Notes: generated by a model not told the origin, from the sequence alone. Shown: positions 41,359-49,660, numbered from the stretch's first letter. The stretch: DNA of 58,952 bases from UBA8524 sp964215915 (GCA_964215915.1 CAXPEB010000077.1:1-58952), one strand, 5' to 3'. Made by a program: numbers and translations.

Positions 41359-41378
41359 CGGGAAAACCCGAAAACGGG
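41359..41378 (-). promoter_or_regulatory. Three-arm hairpin switch candidate in the nqrA leader
   Basis: The 20-base segment is CGGG-AAAA-CCCG-AAAA-CGGG on the plus strand, so in the transcript CCCG-TTTT-CGGG-TTTT-CCCG. The middle arm can pair with either flank, giving two mutually exclusive four-base hairpins. It is in the predicted 5' leader of nqrA, about 40 to 60 bases before the ATG. The helices are short, so real switching is uncertain. Confidence 0.35.
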
Positions 41379-41380
41379 TG

Positions 41381-41409
41381 CAAATCTAATAAAAAATCAA
41401 TAGGACCAA
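41381..41409 (-). promoter_or_regulatory. Promoter of the nqrABCDEF operon
   Basis: On the minus strand TTG (41409-41407), 18 bases, then TAGATTTG (41388-41381), a close match to the Bacteroidota consensus. The predicted transcript starts near 41374, giving a leader of about 53 bases. Confidence 0.65.
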
Positions 41410-41466
41410 GGGTTTTGAATGGATTGTTAAGAAGATTTTAAGCGATTACAACTAGTTGATTTTCAA

Positions 41467-41904
41467 CTACCTGTTTCTTCTCTCGTCGCGTAGCCTTTCG
41501 ACTAACTCCCTTTTGAACTCAAATTCAGCCTTATAGATCATCGCCACTTTTTTTATGGGCAGAACCTTTTTGAATGCTTCGGTATAGCGGTTCATGATCT
41601 CCAGCTCTTTGGCTTTAAAAGCCTGTACATCATGGATGAGTTTTTCGCATTCGGTATCGGTCATGAAGGTAAGATCAGCATCCCTCAGATCTACTTCCTG
41701 CCGGTAATAGCGGTGCAGGGAATCCAGTTCGTCCAGCATACTTTCATAAAGAGGCACAAAAGCCTTTTCCTCTTCCGGGGTAAGGGCCAGTTTTTTCTTC
41801 ATGAATTCGATCCTGGCTTTACGAATGCGTTCGGCGCCTCTTTTGGGTTGGGCAACCGCGCCCAGGCTTATCAACAGGGTAAGGGTAATCAGTAAACTTT
41901 TCAT
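41467..41904 (-). CDS. Spy/CpxP-like periplasmic helical protein
   Basis: The 145-residue protein has a signal peptide (KSLLITLTLLISLGAVAQ) followed by basic, all-helical sequence: RIEFMKKKLALTPEEEKAFVPLYESMLDELDSLHRYYR. The LTPEE motif and the helical hairpin layout resemble LTxxQ/Spy-type periplasmic chaperones and the Bacteroidota sensor-like genes that often sit beside ECF sigma factors. It overlaps the putative anti-sigma gene by ATGA. A role in envelope stress sensing is plausible and inferred from location. Confidence 0.72.
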   Translation of the reverse strand: MKSLLITLTLLISLGAVAQPKRGAERIRKARIEFMKKKLALTPEEEKAFVPLYESMLDELDSLHRYYRQEVDLRDADLTFMTDTECEKLIHDVQAFKAKELEIMNRYTEAFKKVLPIKKVAMIYKAEFEFKRELVERLRDERRNR

Positions 41905-42413
41905 AACTCACTATTTAAATCAAGGTAATCGACCAGGTAATCTTCTATATCCTCTGTCCGGAGATCGGCCAGCGGGTCTTCCTCAGATTCTTCATCCAGG
42001 TATTCGTACTGCAGGTCTTCGGCTACTACCTCTGCCTGCAGGTTTTCATATTGTTCCAGGTTTTTTGCTTCTGCAACGGTCTGGCTGTCGATCTCAGGCA
42101 AAATGGTTTCTTCGGTTTGAATCCGGTACCATTGCTCAACGGCTTCTCCCATCAAAGCCGGGTTTTGCGGAACCTCTGGTTGTACGTTCTCTCTGTTCAG
42201 TAGAAAGAAGGTCAGTGCTGCAGCCAGCGGAAGTATTGCGGCGGCCCAAAGGTAGGTCCTGGCCGTTTTTTTCCTTTTTACCGGCAGATCCATACGAAGA
42301 CGGATCCGGTCTTCCAGGTTGTCAAAATAGCCATCCGACACCGGGAAGCGCTCTCCGTCAGCGCCGAGATGCTTGTTAAGTTCTTCTTCCCATTTTTTCT
42401 GTTTGTCGTTCAT
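41901..42413 (-). CDS. Single-pass membrane protein, putative anti-sigma factor
   Basis: The 170-residue protein has a cytosolic N-terminus (WEEELNKHLG, then FPVSDGYFDNLEDRIRLRM, the YFDxLxDRI pattern common in Bacteroidota anti-sigma proteins), a membrane helix (YLWAAAILPLAAALTFFLL, about 54-72), and a highly acidic periplasmic tail (EYLDEESEEDPLADLRTEDIEDYL). It follows the sigma factor by 33 bases and overlaps the Spy-like gene. The gene order sigma, membrane partner, Spy-like periplasmic protein suggests an envelope-stress circuit. Confidence 0.75.
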   Translation of the reverse strand: MNDKQKKWEEELNKHLGADGERFPVSDGYFDNLEDRIRLRMDLPVKRKKTARTYLWAAAILPLAAALTFFLLNRENVQPEVPQNPALMGEAVEQWYRIQTEETILPEIDSQTVAEAKNLEQYENLQAEVVAEDLQYEYLDEESEEDPLADLRTEDIEDYLVDYLDLNSEL

Positions 42414-42446
42414 GGTGTTCTTAGGAGTTTATCGCTTATGGATGGT

Positions 42447-43007
42447 TTAAGGCATCACCACATATTTTTCGAGTTTCTTAACGGCATGGTGGTAGCTGGC
42501 CTTGAGGGCACCCACGGAAGTTCCGAGTATTTCCGAAATCTCCTCGTACTTCAGGTCTTCGAAATACTTCATCTGAAAAACCAGCTTCTGCTTCTCGGGC
42601 AAACGAAGTAAGGCCTTAAACAGTTTCTTTTCAATTTCATTTCCACTGAAGCATGCCGGGTCATCCACTTTGTTTGCCAGCTCGGCTCCTGCATTCTCCA
42701 TACTGAGAAATCCCCGCCTTTTCTTTTTCCGGATATGAGCCAGCGCTTCATTGGTGGCGATGCGGTATATCCAGGTAAACAGTTTGCTCTCTTCCCGGAA
42801 CTTATCGATATTCTGCCAGACCAGTATAAAGGTATTCTGGGTAGCGTCATCGCTTTCGTCGGGATCGATCAGCATCTTACGGACATGCCAGTAAACACGT
42901 TCACGGTACATCCGTATCAAAAGTGAAAAAGCCAGATCACGGGAATCCGGATCCCGCAACCTGGCTACTAATTCTTCGTCGGTGATATGTTCTGTTTTAA
43001 GGCTCAA
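42447..43007 (-). CDS. ECF RNA polymerase sigma factor
   Basis: The 186-residue protein has sigma region 2 (AFSLLIRMYRERVYWHVRKML, SDDATQNTFILVWQNI, LFTWIYRIATNEALAHIRKKKRR) and region 4 (LPEKQKLVFQMKYFEDLKYEEISEILGTSVGALKASYHHAVKKL). It starts 12 bases after the transketolase C-half gene and is followed by its likely anti-sigma factor, so it may be transcribed with the transketolase genes as well as from its own promoter. Confidence 0.95.
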   Translation of the reverse strand: MSLKTEHITDEELVARLRDPDSRDLAFSLLIRMYRERVYWHVRKMLIDPDESDDATQNTFILVWQNIDKFREESKLFTWIYRIATNEALAHIRKKKRRGFLSMENAGAELANKVDDPACFSGNEIEKKLFKALLRLPEKQKLVFQMKYFEDLKYEEISEILGTSVGALKASYHHAVKKLEKYVVMP

Positions 43008-43019
43008 CAGGGATTTACG

Positions 43020-43973
43020 CTATTTGCGTTTCATCACCCGCTCTGCTGCCTCCACAATGTTGACGGTATCGATGCCGTATTTACTCATCAGTTCGTTGGG
43101 CTTTCCCGATTCACCGAAAGAGTCGTTTACCGCTACCATTTCCACCGGCAACGGATTCTCCCTGGAAAGCAGCTGACAAATGCTGTCTCCGAGTCCTCCG
43201 TTCATCTGGTGTTCTTCTGCAGTTACCGCACAGCGGGTTTTGGAAACCGACTTTAAGATGGCTTCAGAATCCAAAGGTTTAATCGTATGGATATTGATAA
43301 TTTCCGCATCGATTCCTTTTTCTGCCAGAATTTGTCCCGCCTCGATGGCTTTCCATACAAGATGGCCGGTAGCAAAAATGCTGACATCAGCGCCTTCGTT
43401 GAGCATCAGGGCTTTACCGATCTCGAATTTCTGATCGGGGTCGGTGAAATTAGGCACCTTAGGCCTTCCGAAGCGCAGGTAAACCGGACCTTCGTAATCG
43501 GCGATGGCCAGCGTGGCTGCTTTGGTCTGGTTAAAGTCGCAAGGATTGATCACCGTCATGCCAGGAAGCATCCTCATCATTCCCAGGTCTTCCAGAATCT
43601 GGTGAGTCGCTCCGTCCTCGCCCAGGGTCAACCCGGCATGCGAAGCACATATCTTCACATTTTTCCCGGAATAGGCAATCGACTGACGGATCTGGTCGTA
43701 TACCCTGCCGGTGGAAAAATTCGCAAAGGTTCCGGTAAACGGAACTTTTCCTGCAGTGGCCAGTCCCGCAGCAACCCCCATCATATTGGCTTCCGCAATC
43801 CCAACCTGGTAAAAGCGTTCGGGATGTTGTTTGGCAAAGGCATCCATTTTCAGGGAGCCGGTGAGGTCGGCACAAAGGGCCACCACATCGTCCCGCTTGT
43901 TGCCCAGTTCTTCCAAACCTGCCCCGAACCCGGAACGGGTGTCTTTTTCATTCTGAACGGTGTATTTCTTCAT
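43020..43973 (-). CDS. Transketolase, C-terminal half (split subunit)
   Basis: The 317-residue protein carries the pyrimidine-binding and C-terminal domains: RFYQVGIAEANMMGVAAGLATAGKVPF with the catalytic Glu that activates TPP, ICASHAGLTLGEDGATHQ, GPVYLRFGRPKVPNF, and EEHQMNGGLGDS in the C-terminal domain. Together with the N-half at 45335-46180 it forms a split transketolase of the pentose phosphate pathway. Split enzymes normally have the halves adjacent; here a vWA gene lies between them. Confidence 0.93.
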   Translation of the reverse strand: MKKYTVQNEKDTRSGFGAGLEELGNKRDDVVALCADLTGSLKMDAFAKQHPERFYQVGIAEANMMGVAAGLATAGKVPFTGTFANFSTGRVYDQIRQSIAYSGKNVKICASHAGLTLGEDGATHQILEDLGMMRMLPGMTVINPCDFNQTKAATLAIADYEGPVYLRFGRPKVPNFTDPDQKFEIGKALMLNEGADVSIFATGHLVWKAIEAGQILAEKGIDAEIINIHTIKPLDSEAILKSVSKTRCAVTAEEHQMNGGLGDSICQLLSRENPLPVEMVAVNDSFGESGKPNELMSKYGIDTVNIVEAAERVMKRK

Positions 43974-43982
43974 GGTCGTCCG

Positions 43983-45335
43983 CTAAAACATATTAAGGTG
44001 CGTGCTGGCCCCCGATTGTATTTCAAATATTTTCTCAATGGTCATATAGGTCTTGGTTACCCGCCTGGCCCTGTAAATCAGTTTGTATTTCCCGGGCTGC
44101 AGGGTAAGCATCTGCCTTTTCTGGGTGGGATCAATATCGCAAACCCATTCCAGGTAATTTCCCTTCATCTGGTATATCGCTCCGAAATACTCGGTATTAC
44201 CGATAAGGTTCAACTTACCCGGTTGGGGAATATTTACGGTGGTTTGCTCACTCTGGGTCACCCTAACCGTAAGGTATATCCTCGGAAGGGTCAGAATTTC
44301 CAGGTCGTAGTTACCCACGATCATTTTCTGGGTTTTATTGAAATCCTGCACGATCAGGGTCTGCATCTCCCCTTTCCGCCTAACAATGGCCTGCAGGTCA
44401 GGGTAGGCCGTTACTCCGTCTACCTTCAGATTCAAGTCTCCCTGCGGGGCATCTATGGCAATAACATTATGCCGCCCCGGGATCAGCTTTACATTTTCTT
44501 TAAAAACGGGAGGCACGGTATGCACCTGGATGTTGTATATAAAGCTGGGATCGACAGTCAGGGTATCAGGTACCCCGCGGTCGTTCATGGTATGGATAAA
44601 GTTATGGATGATGCGTTTACCCTTCGCATCATAAAAGGTCATGTTCACATTGGTTTCCAGGGCGCGTCCGTTAATATCCAGCAGGTTCACCTGGCAAGTG
44701 GTTTCGTTGATCGCCTGAGAAACCACCACTCCCAAAATGGTTTCAAACTCGGCTTCCGTGCTGGCGTCGAAATACCGCCCGACACAATCGTAAAACTGGA
44801 GGAAACTGTCATCCCCGCCTACCCCGATAATAAACGGTTTCAGGATCACTCCCTGCCGTTGCAGCGCTTCTGATACGGCGCAGGGATCGCCTTTACACTC
44901 CTCAATCCCGTCTGTAATCAGGATAATGACATTACGGGCATCAGGGTCTTTGGGGAAATCGTAAGCCGACTCCTGCAGGGAATACGAGATCAGGGTGGTT
45001 CCCTTGGGAGTCAGGGATTTGATCACCCCTAACATCTCATCATGATTATTAGGAGAAAAGGGAACCTCAAGCTTGGTATCCTTACAATCCTGCTGGGAGC
45101 TTGGGCTTCGGTGGCCGTAGATACGCAGGGCAATCTCCAGGTTCTCCACATTCCGAAGGCTGTCCACCATATTGCTGAGCAGTCGTTTCGCCGCAGAAAT
45201 ACGGGTTTCCGTCTGCATCTTAGCGTACATACTCCCCGAACCGTCAAGCAGGAAGAGGATACGGGTCTTTTTCTGTGCTTCCGCAGTACTCAGAAGCAGG
45301 AACAGGAATGTAAAGCAAAGGAGGAGTCGTTTCAT
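43983..45335 (-). CDS. Secreted von Willebrand factor A protein between transketolase halves
   Basis: The 450-residue protein has a signal peptide (KRLLLCFTFLFLLLSTAEAQ) and a vWA domain (about 25-215) with an intact MIDAS metal site: DGSGSM (Asp31, Ser33, Ser35), GTTLISYSLQES and ILITDGIEEC. The remaining part contains PEGA-like or carboxypeptidase-regulatory-like beta repeats (RHNVIAIDAPQGDLNLKV, VGNYDLEILTLP, LQPGKYKLIYRARR). Function is unknown; it probably binds a surface ligand or partner outside the inner membrane. ATG 45335 overlaps the stop of the N-half gene by one base (TGATG). The frame open to 45413 is not needed. Confidence 0.85.
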   Translation of the reverse strand: MKRLLLCFTFLFLLLSTAEAQKKTRILFLLDGSGSMYAKMQTETRISAAKRLLSNMVDSLRNVENLEIALRIYGHRSPSSQQDCKDTKLEVPFSPNNHDEMLGVIKSLTPKGTTLISYSLQESAYDFPKDPDARNVIILITDGIEECKGDPCAVSEALQRQGVILKPFIIGVGGDDSFLQFYDCVGRYFDASTEAEFETILGVVVSQAINETTCQVNLLDINGRALETNVNMTFYDAKGKRIIHNFIHTMNDRGVPDTLTVDPSFIYNIQVHTVPPVFKENVKLIPGRHNVIAIDAPQGDLNLKVDGVTAYPDLQAIVRRKGEMQTLIVQDFNKTQKMIVGNYDLEILTLPRIYLTVRVTQSEQTTVNIPQPGKLNLIGNTEYFGAIYQMKGNYLEWVCDIDPTQKRQMLTLQPGKYKLIYRARRVTKTYMTIEKIFEIQSGASTHLNMF

Positions 45336-46180
45336 CAATAATCGCCGAGGGTTTCTTCCAATTGAGACAATGCGGATTCCAGCTGGGCATCGTTCGGTGC
45401 GATCCCGTGCCATTCATGCGAACCCACCATAAAATCAACCGGATAACCCATTTCTGTTTCCATAACGATCACAACCGGCTTTCCATTGCCACTGAGGGAT
45501 TTGGCTTTTCCAAGCCCGTCACATACGGCCTGCATGTCATTGCCTTTCATGTGCATCACTTCACAACCGAAAGCTGCAAAACGAGGAGCCAGGTCACCAA
45601 AGCCCATGATGTCTTTAGTATCTCCGTCGATCTGTCTGCCGTTGGCATCGATGGTAATGATCAGGTTATCCATCCGGTTATGCACCGCAAACATGATGGC
45701 CTCCCAGATCTGTCCTTCCTGGAGCTCTCCGTCGCCGCAGAGTGCAAATACATGTTTGTCTTCTCCGTCGGCTTTTTTGGCCAAGGCAATGCCCACGGCT
45801 ACGGAAAGTCCCTGCCCGAGCGACCCGGTAGCCACACGGATACCCGGAAGATGCTCATGGGTGGCAGGATGCCCCTGCAGGCGGGAGTTGATTTTTCGGA
45901 AACTGGCCAGTTCACTCACCGGGAAATACCCGGAGCGGGCAAGGCAACTGTAGTATACCGGAGAGATATGCCCGTTTGACAGGATAAATACGTCTTCTCC
46001 CTTTCCACTCATGTTGAATGGTTGGGCATGATGGTCCATCACGTCAAAAAACAGGGCGGTGAAAAAATCCGCACAGCCCAGGGAACCTCCCGGGTGACCG
46101 GATTGTACCCCATGTACCATACGCACTATATCCCGGCGTACCTGAGATGCAATACGCTCTAAATGTTGAATGTCGGCCAT
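45335..46180 (-). CDS. Transketolase, N-terminal half (split subunit)
   Basis: The 281-residue TPP-binding domain includes SGHPGGSLGCADFFTALFF, the GDG motif CGDGELQEGQIWEAIMFA, and the metal-binding end IITIDANGRQIDG. HISPVYYSCLARSGYF and RLQGHPATHEHLPGI are other family landmarks. The partner C-half is two genes downstream. The stop overlaps the vWA start by one base, indicating translational coupling in the order N-half, vWA, C-half. Confidence 0.94.
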   Translation of the reverse strand: MADIQHLERIASQVRRDIVRMVHGVQSGHPGGSLGCADFFTALFFDVMDHHAQPFNMSGKGEDVFILSNGHISPVYYSCLARSGYFPVSELASFRKINSRLQGHPATHEHLPGIRVATGSLGQGLSVAVGIALAKKADGEDKHVFALCGDGELQEGQIWEAIMFAVHNRMDNLIITIDANGRQIDGDTKDIMGFGDLAPRFAAFGCEVMHMKGNDMQAVCDGLGKAKSLSGNGKPVVIVMETEMGYPVDFMVGSHEWHGIAPNDAQLESALSQLEETLGDY

Positions 46181-46264
46181 GAATTTAAAATTACGGCAAA
46201 AATGGGCTTTTGCAGAGAATTAAGGAAATTTGCCCCCGTTTTAGGATAGTTACCTAACCTCATT

Positions 46265-47833
46265 ATGCACACTGTCGAGCTTTACCTCAGTCCGGAAATC
46301 GCGGCTAACGACGATCTCATCAAAAAAGCTGCTGCCCGGCAGTTGTCCCTTCCTGTTGAAAAGATTTCGGCAATCCGCTTTAAAAAACGTTCTATCGATG
46401 CACGCAGAGCGCCCGTGCGAATCCGTCTGGTGATCGATGTCTATACCGACAGCCTTCCGGAAACAGAAGCTCATTCCCAATACCACCGTCCCGGATCTTC
46501 CGCCCGAAAAGTGATTATTATCGGTTGCGGGCCAGCAGGGGCCTTTGCCGCACTCAGGCTACTGGAACTTGGTATAAAACCGATACTGCTGGAAAGAGGC
46601 AAGCCCGTCAGGGAACGGAGGCGCGACCTGGCCGCCATCAATAAGGATCGGATTGTAAACCCGGACAGCAACTATTGTTTCGGGGAAGGAGGTGCGGGAA
46701 CTTATTCCGATGGTAAGCTTTATACCCGAAGCGGGAAAAGAGGAAGCATCGACCGGATTCTGAAGGTTTTTACGGAGCACGGGGCCGACGAACGTATCCG
46801 CTACGAGGCTCATCCGCATATCGGGACCAATAAACTGCCGGCTATTGTATCGGCAATGAGCGACACGATAAGGGAATACGGCGGCGAGATCCATTTCAAT
46901 TGCCACGTCATCGATTTTATGCTGGATCAGGGGCAAATCCGGACGGTTATTGCAGCAGACGGAAGGGAGTTCCGTGGTGATTCGGTGATCCTGGCTACCG
47001 GTCACAGTGCCCGTGACATTTTTGAGCTTCTTGAAACCAAGGGCATCCGTATTGAAGCCAAACCGTATGCTCTGGGAGTAAGGATAGAACACCCCCAGGA
47101 ACAGATCGACCGGATACAGTACCATTGCGACAGTCGGGGGCCTTACCTCCCTCCTGCCTCGTATTCCCTGGTAGAACAGGTAGGAGGAAGAGGGGTATTC
47201 AGTTTTTGCATGTGTCCGGGCGGTATCATTGCCCCCGCAGCCACTGCTCCCGGAGAAGTAGTGGTTAACGGATGGTCGCCCAGCAAACGCAATAACCCTT
47301 TTGCCAACTCCGGAATGGTGGTGGCCTTAAACGAACACGACTTCCATCCATACCGGCAAAAAGGAGCGCTTGCGGGAATGTTTTACCAGCAAGACATCGA
47401 ACAAAGGGCTTTTCGTTTGGCCGGATCCGACCTGAGTGCGCCGGCTCAGCGGCTGCTTGACTTCATCCATAAAAAAAGCAGCACGGACCTCCCCTCCTGC
47501 TCCTATATCCCTGGAATACGCCCTGTTGCACTCGACGAGCTGCTCCCGGCTGAAATTGCACGTGCCCTTCGCGGTGGTTTGCAGGCGATGGGCAAAAAGA
47601 TGAAAGGGTATCTCAGCGCCGAATCTGTTCTGGTGGGAGTGGAATCACGCACGTCTTCACCGGTTCGGGTTCCCCGCCACCGGGAAACCCTGAATCACCC
47701 CGAGGTCGGTAACTTGTTTCCCTGCGGCGAAGGAGCCGGTTATGCCGGAGGGATCGTAAGCGCTGCCATTGACGGAGAACGGTGTGCGGAGGCTTGTTTT
47801 GCTTTGCTGTCCGATACGGGAAAGAACGGGTAA
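46265..47833 (+). CDS. FAD-dependent oxidoreductase of the COG2509 type
   Basis: The 522-residue protein has an N-terminal domain of about 80 residues, an FAD-binding Rossmann motif (VIIIGCGPAGAFAALRLLELG), YCFGEGGAGTYSDGKLYTR, ILATGHSARDIFELL, and a C-terminal FAD segment NLFPCGEGAGYAGGIVSAAIDG. It matches the broad family annotated NAD(FAD)-utilizing dehydrogenase COG2509; the physiological reaction is not known. It is divergent from the transketolase operon (84 bases between starts) and ends in a predicted terminator. Confidence 0.88.
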   Translation: MHTVELYLSPEIAANDDLIKKAAARQLSLPVEKISAIRFKKRSIDARRAPVRIRLVIDVYTDSLPETEAHSQYHRPGSSARKVIIIGCGPAGAFAALRLLELGIKPILLERGKPVRERRRDLAAINKDRIVNPDSNYCFGEGGAGTYSDGKLYTRSGKRGSIDRILKVFTEHGADERIRYEAHPHIGTNKLPAIVSAMSDTIREYGGEIHFNCHVIDFMLDQGQIRTVIAADGREFRGDSVILATGHSARDIFELLETKGIRIEAKPYALGVRIEHPQEQIDRIQYHCDSRGPYLPPASYSLVEQVGGRGVFSFCMCPGGIIAPAATAPGEVVVNGWSPSKRNNPFANSGMVVALNEHDFHPYRQKGALAGMFYQQDIEQRAFRLAGSDLSAPAQRLLDFIHKKSSTDLPSCSYIPGIRPVALDELLPAEIARALRGGLQAMGKKMKGYLSAESVLVGVESRTSSPVRVPRHRETLNHPEVGNLFPCGEGAGYAGGIVSAAIDGERCAEACFALLSDTGKNG

Positions 47834-47879
47834 TACGGAAACGGATTCCGGATAACTCCACTCCCGTTCTCCTTTTTTT
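47823..47879 (+). terminator. Terminator after the FAD oxidoreductase
   Basis: The outer stem AGAACGGG (47823-47830) with CCCGTTCT (47863-47870) encloses a small hairpin CGGAA/TTCCG (47836-47850) and is followed by CC and a run of seven T. The stem begins within the last codons, so it overlaps the stop at 47831. Confidence 0.65.
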
Positions 47880-47936
47880 CTATTTAACATGAGTTGGTCA
47901 ACACTTCCACCCTGCAGATATTTTTTTACGAATAAC

Positions 47937-47967
47937 TTGGCATCCATACAGGGATATTTTAGTTTTG
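47937..47967 (+). promoter_or_regulatory. Consensus promoter for the 48041 propeller gene
   Basis: TTG (47937-47939), 20 bases, then TAGTTTTG (47960-47967), matching TTG-N19-21-TAnnTTTG. The predicted start is near 47974, which leaves a leader of about 67 bases, long compared with other genes in the window. Confidence 0.65.
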
Positions 47968-48040
47968 GCCCCATGCCGCATTATTAATTGGGGACAAGGG
48001 GATAATTCGTAAGAATAATCAACCTAATCAATTAATAATT

Positions 48041-49450
48041 ATGCAAAACAAATTTATTGAAGAGCTTCTGTCTAAGCTGGATGAAGCGGAAAAGGCCATT
48101 CAGGCCGAAGGTGGTGCCCAGGCAGCCACACAACCTCTTCCTGAAGTTTCCCTCACGGCACACGGTGCTGAAATTGCCCCCTGGGATGTTATTAAGTACA
48201 TCTGGCGGGCTAAGGATGTTATAGCGGAAAATGCTGCTAGTATTGCCGAAGGAGCCGCTGCCGTTCAGGGCATAATCCACAGTCGCGACGGGCTTGAAAT
48301 GGTTAACGACATGCAGGGAATGCGCGACCCGGAATGGGTCAACCACCCGGATTTCAGCGCAGCCGAAAGGTTGTATGATTCGCATCACCTTTCCTCTTAC
48401 CGGAAAACGGCAAACGAAAAAGGAAGGCAAGACCGGCCTTTATCCATCTACCTGGGGCTTGATGTCGGGGCACATGCCTTATTAGGAGGGGAAGCCGGAA
48501 TTGCCGTGGCGTTCCCTTGCAGAGGAAGCAACAGCATCAAAGGAGTGGGTTTTGTAGGCGGTCGGGCAGTTATTGGCCTGGAAGCCTCGTTTAATGTCAG
48601 CCTGGGCCTGTTCAACATGACTCCTCCTTCATTAGCAGGTCCATATGTTGCCGTGGGAATTTCAGTCGGAGTATTCCTGACCGGTGGGTTTACCGTAGTA
48701 CTGAACGCAAAAAATGAAAAGGAAGGAGGATTTATCCTTTCCGGAGGAATCGGTGCAACCATTGGGCTTCCCACCGTTGCAGGAGGCTATACCTGGACAT
48801 TCCCCGTTGATGCCCCACAGCCCCGACCGATCAAAAATTTCCATGTGGTTACCCGCGACTGGGATTCCACGCAATTTGCCGCCTCAAAAAATAGTCTGTA
48901 CTGGACGGATACCGACAGAATACTGCGCGGTGGACATTTCCATGACGGAAAGATCAGCGATGTAAAACACCTGCATACCGAATGGTCCGGGACTCAGCTT
49001 GCTGCTCAGGGAGATTACCTGTATTGGACAGATGGCGATTCCAAACTGCGTCAGGGGAAAGTACAGGATGGTAAAATCACCGATGTACATTGGTTATCCG
49101 AAAGCTGGACCGCCAAGGTGCTAGCCGCCGATGAGGATTACCTGTACTGGGCGGATGATGACCATATTCTGAGAAGAGGGAAAGTGGAAGGCCACAAAAT
49201 TACCCATATCGAACACATCGATACCAAGTGTAATGCGATCGTGCTCAAGGCATCAAAAGGAGTGCTTTACTGGCAGGACGGAAACAACGACAAGAACCTG
49301 AGATTCGGTAAGGTGCAGGATGGTAAACTTCATTCGGAAGGCCTCCTTTCAACAGACTGGAAAAGCCCACAGGAACAATTCGCCGTTAATGACGGAACGA
49401 TGTTGTGGTGTGATCAGGATAAAATTCTGCGTTCCGGAACCCCCGGATAA
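48041..49450 (+). CDS. Unrecognised protein: helical N-region, Gly-rich hydrophobic core, five-blade propeller
   Basis: The family of this 469-residue protein is not recognised. There is no classical signal peptide. Residues 1-90 are helical (KFIEELLSKLDEAEKAIQ, then DVIKYIWRAKDVIAENAASIAEG). Residues 134-256 are a hydrophobic stretch with Gly/Ala alternating with beta-branched residues (LGLDVGAHALLGGEAGIAVAF, VAVGISVGVFLTGGFTVVL), which looks like beta strands and could form a barrel or insert in a membrane. Residues 265-469 hold five repeats centred on LYW(T/A)D: Trp at 288, 329, 370, 411 and 456, with exact 41-residue spacing for the first four and 45 for the last. Each repeat reads roughly LAA.DYLYW.D.D..LR.GKV.DGKI. 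This resembles five-bladed lectin-like propellers. Its own promoter and flanking hairpins suggest a single-gene unit. A secreted lectin or toxin-like effector is a guess. Confidence 0.8.
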   Translation: MQNKFIEELLSKLDEAEKAIQAEGGAQAATQPLPEVSLTAHGAEIAPWDVIKYIWRAKDVIAENAASIAEGAAAVQGIIHSRDGLEMVNDMQGMRDPEWVNHPDFSAAERLYDSHHLSSYRKTANEKGRQDRPLSIYLGLDVGAHALLGGEAGIAVAFPCRGSNSIKGVGFVGGRAVIGLEASFNVSLGLFNMTPPSLAGPYVAVGISVGVFLTGGFTVVLNAKNEKEGGFILSGGIGATIGLPTVAGGYTWTFPVDAPQPRPIKNFHVVTRDWDSTQFAASKNSLYWTDTDRILRGGHFHDGKISDVKHLHTEWSGTQLAAQGDYLYWTDGDSKLRQGKVQDGKITDVHWLSESWTAKVLAADEDYLYWADDDHILRRGKVEGHKITHIEHIDTKCNAIVLKASKGVLYWQDGNNDKNLRFGKVQDGKLHSEGLLSTDWKSPQEQFAVNDGTMLWCDQDKILRSGTPG

Positions 49451-49459
49451 TTCGAACTG

Positions 49460-49492
49460 TTCCCTGCCCAATGTTCGCGTTATGGCAGGGAA
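49460..49492. repeat. Inverted repeat after the propeller gene
   Basis: TTCCCTGCC (49460-49468) and GGCAGGGAA (49484-49492) are perfect 9-bp reverse complements around a 15-base loop, ten bases past the stop. No T-run follows, so it may be an RNA processing or stability element. Confidence 0.7.
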
Positions 49493-49504
49493 ATTAGGAT
49501 TACC

Positions 49505-49540
49505 GGAATGCCCCCGTATGCATTTCGGGGGTATTCCTTT
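49505..49540 (+). terminator. Terminator-like hairpin after the propeller gene
   Basis: A 12-bp stem (GGAATGCCCCCG with CGGGGGTATTCC, one G-U pair) and a nine-base loop is followed by a short T-run. Together with the preceding inverted repeat it forms a tandem structured 3' end. Confidence 0.65.
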
Positions 49541-49629
49541 CTGTCGCTTGCATTACTATTTTGTACTATGCCTTAAAGAATTTTGCCAATAAGCCGGGTG
49601 TTACTTTTTTTTGTGCAAGGCTGCAATCA

Positions 49630-49660
49630 TTTGAAGCCATAACAACACAGGGTATAATTA
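49630..49660 (+). promoter_or_regulatory. Candidate promoter for the sensor kinase gene
   Basis: TTTG (49630-49633), 19 bases, then TATAATTA (49653-49660). The -7 element lacks the TTTG end of the consensus but the spacing is right. It lies 24 bases before the ATG. Confidence 0.35.

Noticed and set aside
43287..44873. 528-codon open frame on the plus strand
   Set aside because: It lies antisense to the transketolase C-half and vWA genes, which have clear domains and starts; its translation shows no recognisable family.
48041..48120. Double-glycine export leader at the N-terminus of the propeller protein
   Set aside because: A GG pair occurs at residues 24-25, but the hydrophobic residues expected at -4 and -7 are alanines, so the leader pattern is not met.
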